Shown one piece after another: positions 22,738-24,315 of a stretch of DNA of 24,315 nt. This DNA comes from JBCKUK01 sp038924905 (lineage in GTDB: Bacteria; Pseudomonadota; Gammaproteobacteria; Burkholderiales; Methylophilaceae). Every line of letters starts with the position of its first letter. The first letter of the stretch is position 1. A program made the position numbers and the translations under genes. The stretch is taken from positions 1 to 24,315 of the forward strand of contig JBCKUK010000020.1 of the NCBI GenBank assembly GCA_038924905.1, read 5' to 3'. The notes under the pieces were generated by a model, which was given only the letters and a program-made list of their open reading frames with translations, was not told the origin of the DNA and searched no databases.

Positions 22738-23946
22738 ATGAAGGTGTATATAGTTGGCGGGGCGGTACGTGACGAGCTGCTCGGCTTTACTGTGCAGGAT
22801 AAAGATTACGTTGTCGTCGGCAGCACGCCAGCCGAGATGGAAGCCGCGGGCTACAAGCCGGTTGGCAAGGATTTTCCAGTTTTTCTCCATCCCAAAACGC
22901 ATGATGAGTATGCACTTGCCCGCACCGAGCGCAAAACCGCCAAGGGCTACAAGGGTTTTGCCGTGCATGCTTCGCCAGAAGTGACTTTGGAAGAAGATTT
23001 AGCCCGCCGTGACCTTACCATTAACGCCATTGCCAAAGATGCAGATGGCAATCTGATAGACCCCTATAACGGCATTAAAGATATCAAGAGCAAAACTCTG
23101 CGCCATGTGAGCGAAGCGTTTGCTGAAGACCCGGTGCGCATCCTGCGCGCTGCGCGTTTTGCCGCACGGCTGCCGGATTTCACCGTAGCGCCCGAAACTT
23201 TTGCATTGATGCGCCAGATGGTAGAAGGCGGCGAAGTGGATGCGCTGGTATCCGAGCGCGTGTGGCAAGAGCTCGCCAAAGGCTTGATGGAAGCCAAGCC
23301 TTCGCGCATGTTTGAGGTGCTGCGCGAGTGCGGCGCCTTAACAAAGATACTGCCCGAAGTAGATCGCCTGTGGGGCGTGCCGCAGCCAGCGCAGCATCAC
23401 CCCGAGATTGATACCGGCGTGCATGTGATGATGGTGATTGATTACGCCGCCGCCAAAGGTTACTCATTGCCGGTACGCTTTGCCGCGCTGACACACGACC
23501 TCGGCAAAGGCACCACGCCCAAAGATATGCTGCCGCGCCACATCGGGCATGAGGAGCGCAGCGTTAATCTGCTCAAGGATGTATGCAAGCGCCTGCGCGT
23601 GCCGAATGATTGTAGTGAGCTGGCGCATGTCGTCGCCAAGTTTCATGGTAAAGTACACCATGCGAAGGAGATGCGGTCAGGCACCGTGGTGCAGTTCCTG
23701 CACGATACCGATGCCATTCGCCAGCCAAATCGGTTTAAAGAATTTTTGTTAGCATGCGAAAGCGATTCGCGTGGCCGTACCGGGTTTGAAAACAAACCCT
23801 TTCCGATAGCAGATTATTGGTTGCGTGTGCTGGAGGCCGCAATGGCTGTGGATGCTGGGGCAGTGGCGAAAAAGTTTGATGAGCCGGAAAAGATCAAGCA
23901 GGCGGTGTTTGAGGCGAGGGTAGAAGCCGTCAAGCAGATTTTGTAG
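22738..23946 (+). CDS. cca: CCA tRNA nucleotidyltransferase with HD domain
   Basis: Cca adds or repairs the 3' CCA end of tRNAs without a template. The 402 residues (E. coli 412) have the class II polymerase head: GGAVRD at 7-12, catalytic carboxylates Asp21 and Asp23 in QDKDYVVVG, and the flexible-loop RRDLTINAIA. AEDPVRILRAARFAARL lies in the neck. A C-terminal HD domain with THDLGKG (His253, Asp254) and HIGHEE is present, as in the E. coli enzyme, where it gives phosphatase and phosphodiesterase activity. The ATG has no strong Shine-Dalgarno. The stop codon lies inside a perfect 22-nt palindrome. Confidence 0.97.
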   Translation: MKVYIVGGAVRDELLGFTVQDKDYVVVGSTPAEMEAAGYKPVGKDFPVFLHPKTHDEYALARTERKTAKGYKGFAVHASPEVTLEEDLARRDLTINAIAKDADGNLIDPYNGIKDIKSKTLRHVSEAFAEDPVRILRAARFAARLPDFTVAPETFALMRQMVEGGEVDALVSERVWQELAKGLMEAKPSRMFEVLRECGALTKILPEVDRLWGVPQPAQHHPEIDTGVHVMMVIDYAAAKGYSLPVRFAALTHDLGKGTTPKDMLPRHIGHEERSVNLLKDVCKRLRVPNDCSELAHVVAKFHGKVHHAKEMRSGTVVQFLHDTDAIRQPNRFKEFLLACESDSRGRTGFENKPFPIADYWLRVLEAAMAVDAGAVAKKFDEPEKIKQAVFEARVEAVKQIL

Positions 23947-23964
23947 CGCAGGCGCCTGCGCTAC
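23943..23964. repeat. Perfect 22-nt palindrome at the cca stop codon
   Basis: GTAGCGCAGGC is followed immediately by its exact reverse complement GCCTGCGCTAC, with no spacer. It includes the cca TAG (23944-23946) and ends one base before the last codon of the convergent toxin gene. It is GC-rich and no T-run follows on either strand, so it is not a classic terminator, though it could block convergent transcripts or be a REP-like unit. Confidence 0.85.
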
Positions 23965-23965
23965 A

Positions 23966-24232
23966 TCACTCGTAGTGACTCCACATCCGTAGTACCTTCA
24001 CCGTTTTTTCTTCCTCTACTACCTGATACACCAGACGGTGCTGGATATTGATGCGCCGCGAATAGGCGCCTGCCAAATCACCCATCAATTTTTCATAAGG
24101 CGGCGGGTTTTGGTAAGGGTTGCTGGCGAGAAGGTCCAGCAAGGCTTGGGCTTTATCTCTAAGGCCGGATGCCGAAATCTTCTTCGCATCCTTCTGCGTA
24201 TGGCTGGTGTAGACCAGCTTCCAGGCAGCCAT
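23966..24232 (-). CDS. Txe/YoeB-family mRNA interferase toxin
   Basis: This 88-residue protein matches the RelE-fold YoeB toxins, which bind the ribosome and cut mRNA at the A site. The YoeB signature segments are present in order: YEKLMGDLAGAYSRRI, QHRLVYQV and SHYE at the C-terminus. The residues corresponding to the E. coli catalytic set are conserved: Glu47, Arg66, His86 and Tyr87, so it should be active. The antitoxin gene ends 6 nt upstream on the same strand, the usual antitoxin-first order. The gene converges on cca. The family assignment is strong; cellular effect is inferred from the family. Confidence 0.93.
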   Translation of the reverse strand: MAAWKLVYTSHTQKDAKKISASGLRDKAQALLDLLASNPYQNPPPYEKLMGDLAGAYSRRINIQHRLVYQVVEEEKTVKVLRMWSHYE

Positions 24233-24238
24233 TATTTT

Positions 24239-24315
24239 TTACCAGCTTAGTTTTTCAGGCAGTTCTTTGGTCGATGTCTTCATACCTTCAATGATGGATT
24301 CACGCATACCGGGCA
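24239..24315 (-). CDS. YefM/Phd-type antitoxin, 3' end only
   Basis: Only the last 24 or so codons are in the window. They read PGMRESIIEGM, then KTSTKELPEKLSW and stop, which is the characteristic C-terminus of YefM-like antitoxins (the part that binds and neutralises YoeB). The DNA-binding N-terminal domain lies beyond the window edge. With the toxin 6 nt downstream it completes a type II toxin-antitoxin operon whose promoter is also outside. Confidence 0.88.
   Translation of the reverse strand, partial: PGMRESIIEGMKTSTKELPEKLSW

Noticed and set aside
22724..22741. Five-codon ORF (MRIMP) overlapping the cca ATG
   Set aside because: Too short and without a ribosome binding site; it looks accidental.
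24038..24250. 70-codon plus-strand frame at the right edge
   Set aside because: It is antisense to the well-supported toxin gene and resembles no family.

Overview
The window is almost entirely a division and cell wall (dcw) cluster from a Gram-negative bacterium, most likely a betaproteobacterium. The support is a type A RNase P RNA gene next to mraZ, the gene order mraZ-rsmH-ftsL-ftsI-murE/F-mraY-murD-ftsW-murG-murC-murB-ddl-ftsQ-ftsA-ftsZ-lpxC, a MurE with the DNPR signature of meso-diaminopimelate-adding enzymes, lpxC (lipid A synthesis), and a MurE-MurF fusion of the kind known from Bordetella. A placement within Nitrosomonadales/Methylophilales is only a guess from general resemblance.

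Layout. Positions 1-450 hold rnpB (about 288 nt, short for type A) followed by four small tandem hairpins, the last with a T-run. Positions 450-738 are AT-rich and carry the mra promoter (TTGCAA, 17 nt, TATAGT) and three GTGGG-type MraZ boxes spaced exactly 10 bp apart. From 739 to 18559 the dcw genes run head to tail on the plus strand, mostly with ATGA or TGATG overlaps. The tight packing is broken by repeat-filled gaps before murD (about 105 bp) and before murG (about 235 bp), and by a 75-bp gap before ftsZ that ends in a full Shine-Dalgarno. A 119-bp gap with an extended -10 promoter and a possible 16-codon leader ORF precedes lpxC. lpxC is followed at 8-21 bp spacing by a 60-residue two-helix membrane protein, a soluble lytic transglycosylase, an NDUFA9-like SDR protein and cca. 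A perfect 22-nt palindrome overlaps the cca stop. The right edge holds a converging YefM/YoeB-type toxin-antitoxin pair on the minus strand, with the antitoxin cut by the window end.

How the genes work together. MurB, MurC, MurD, MurE, MurF and Ddl build UDP-MurNAc-pentapeptide, MraY and MurG turn it into lipid II, and FtsW and FtsI polymerise and cross-link it at the septum set up by FtsZ, FtsA, FtsQ and FtsL. LpxC commits carbon to lipid A, and the lytic transglycosylase cleaves peptidoglycan. MraZ probably represses the whole unit.

I see no clearly new multi-gene system. The points most worth checking are the murE-murF junction, where one base in a G5 run separates a fusion from the usual overlapping genes; the CACAGAG palindromic repeat family inside the operon; the RNase P RNA lacking P13/P14; and the palindrome at the cca stop.
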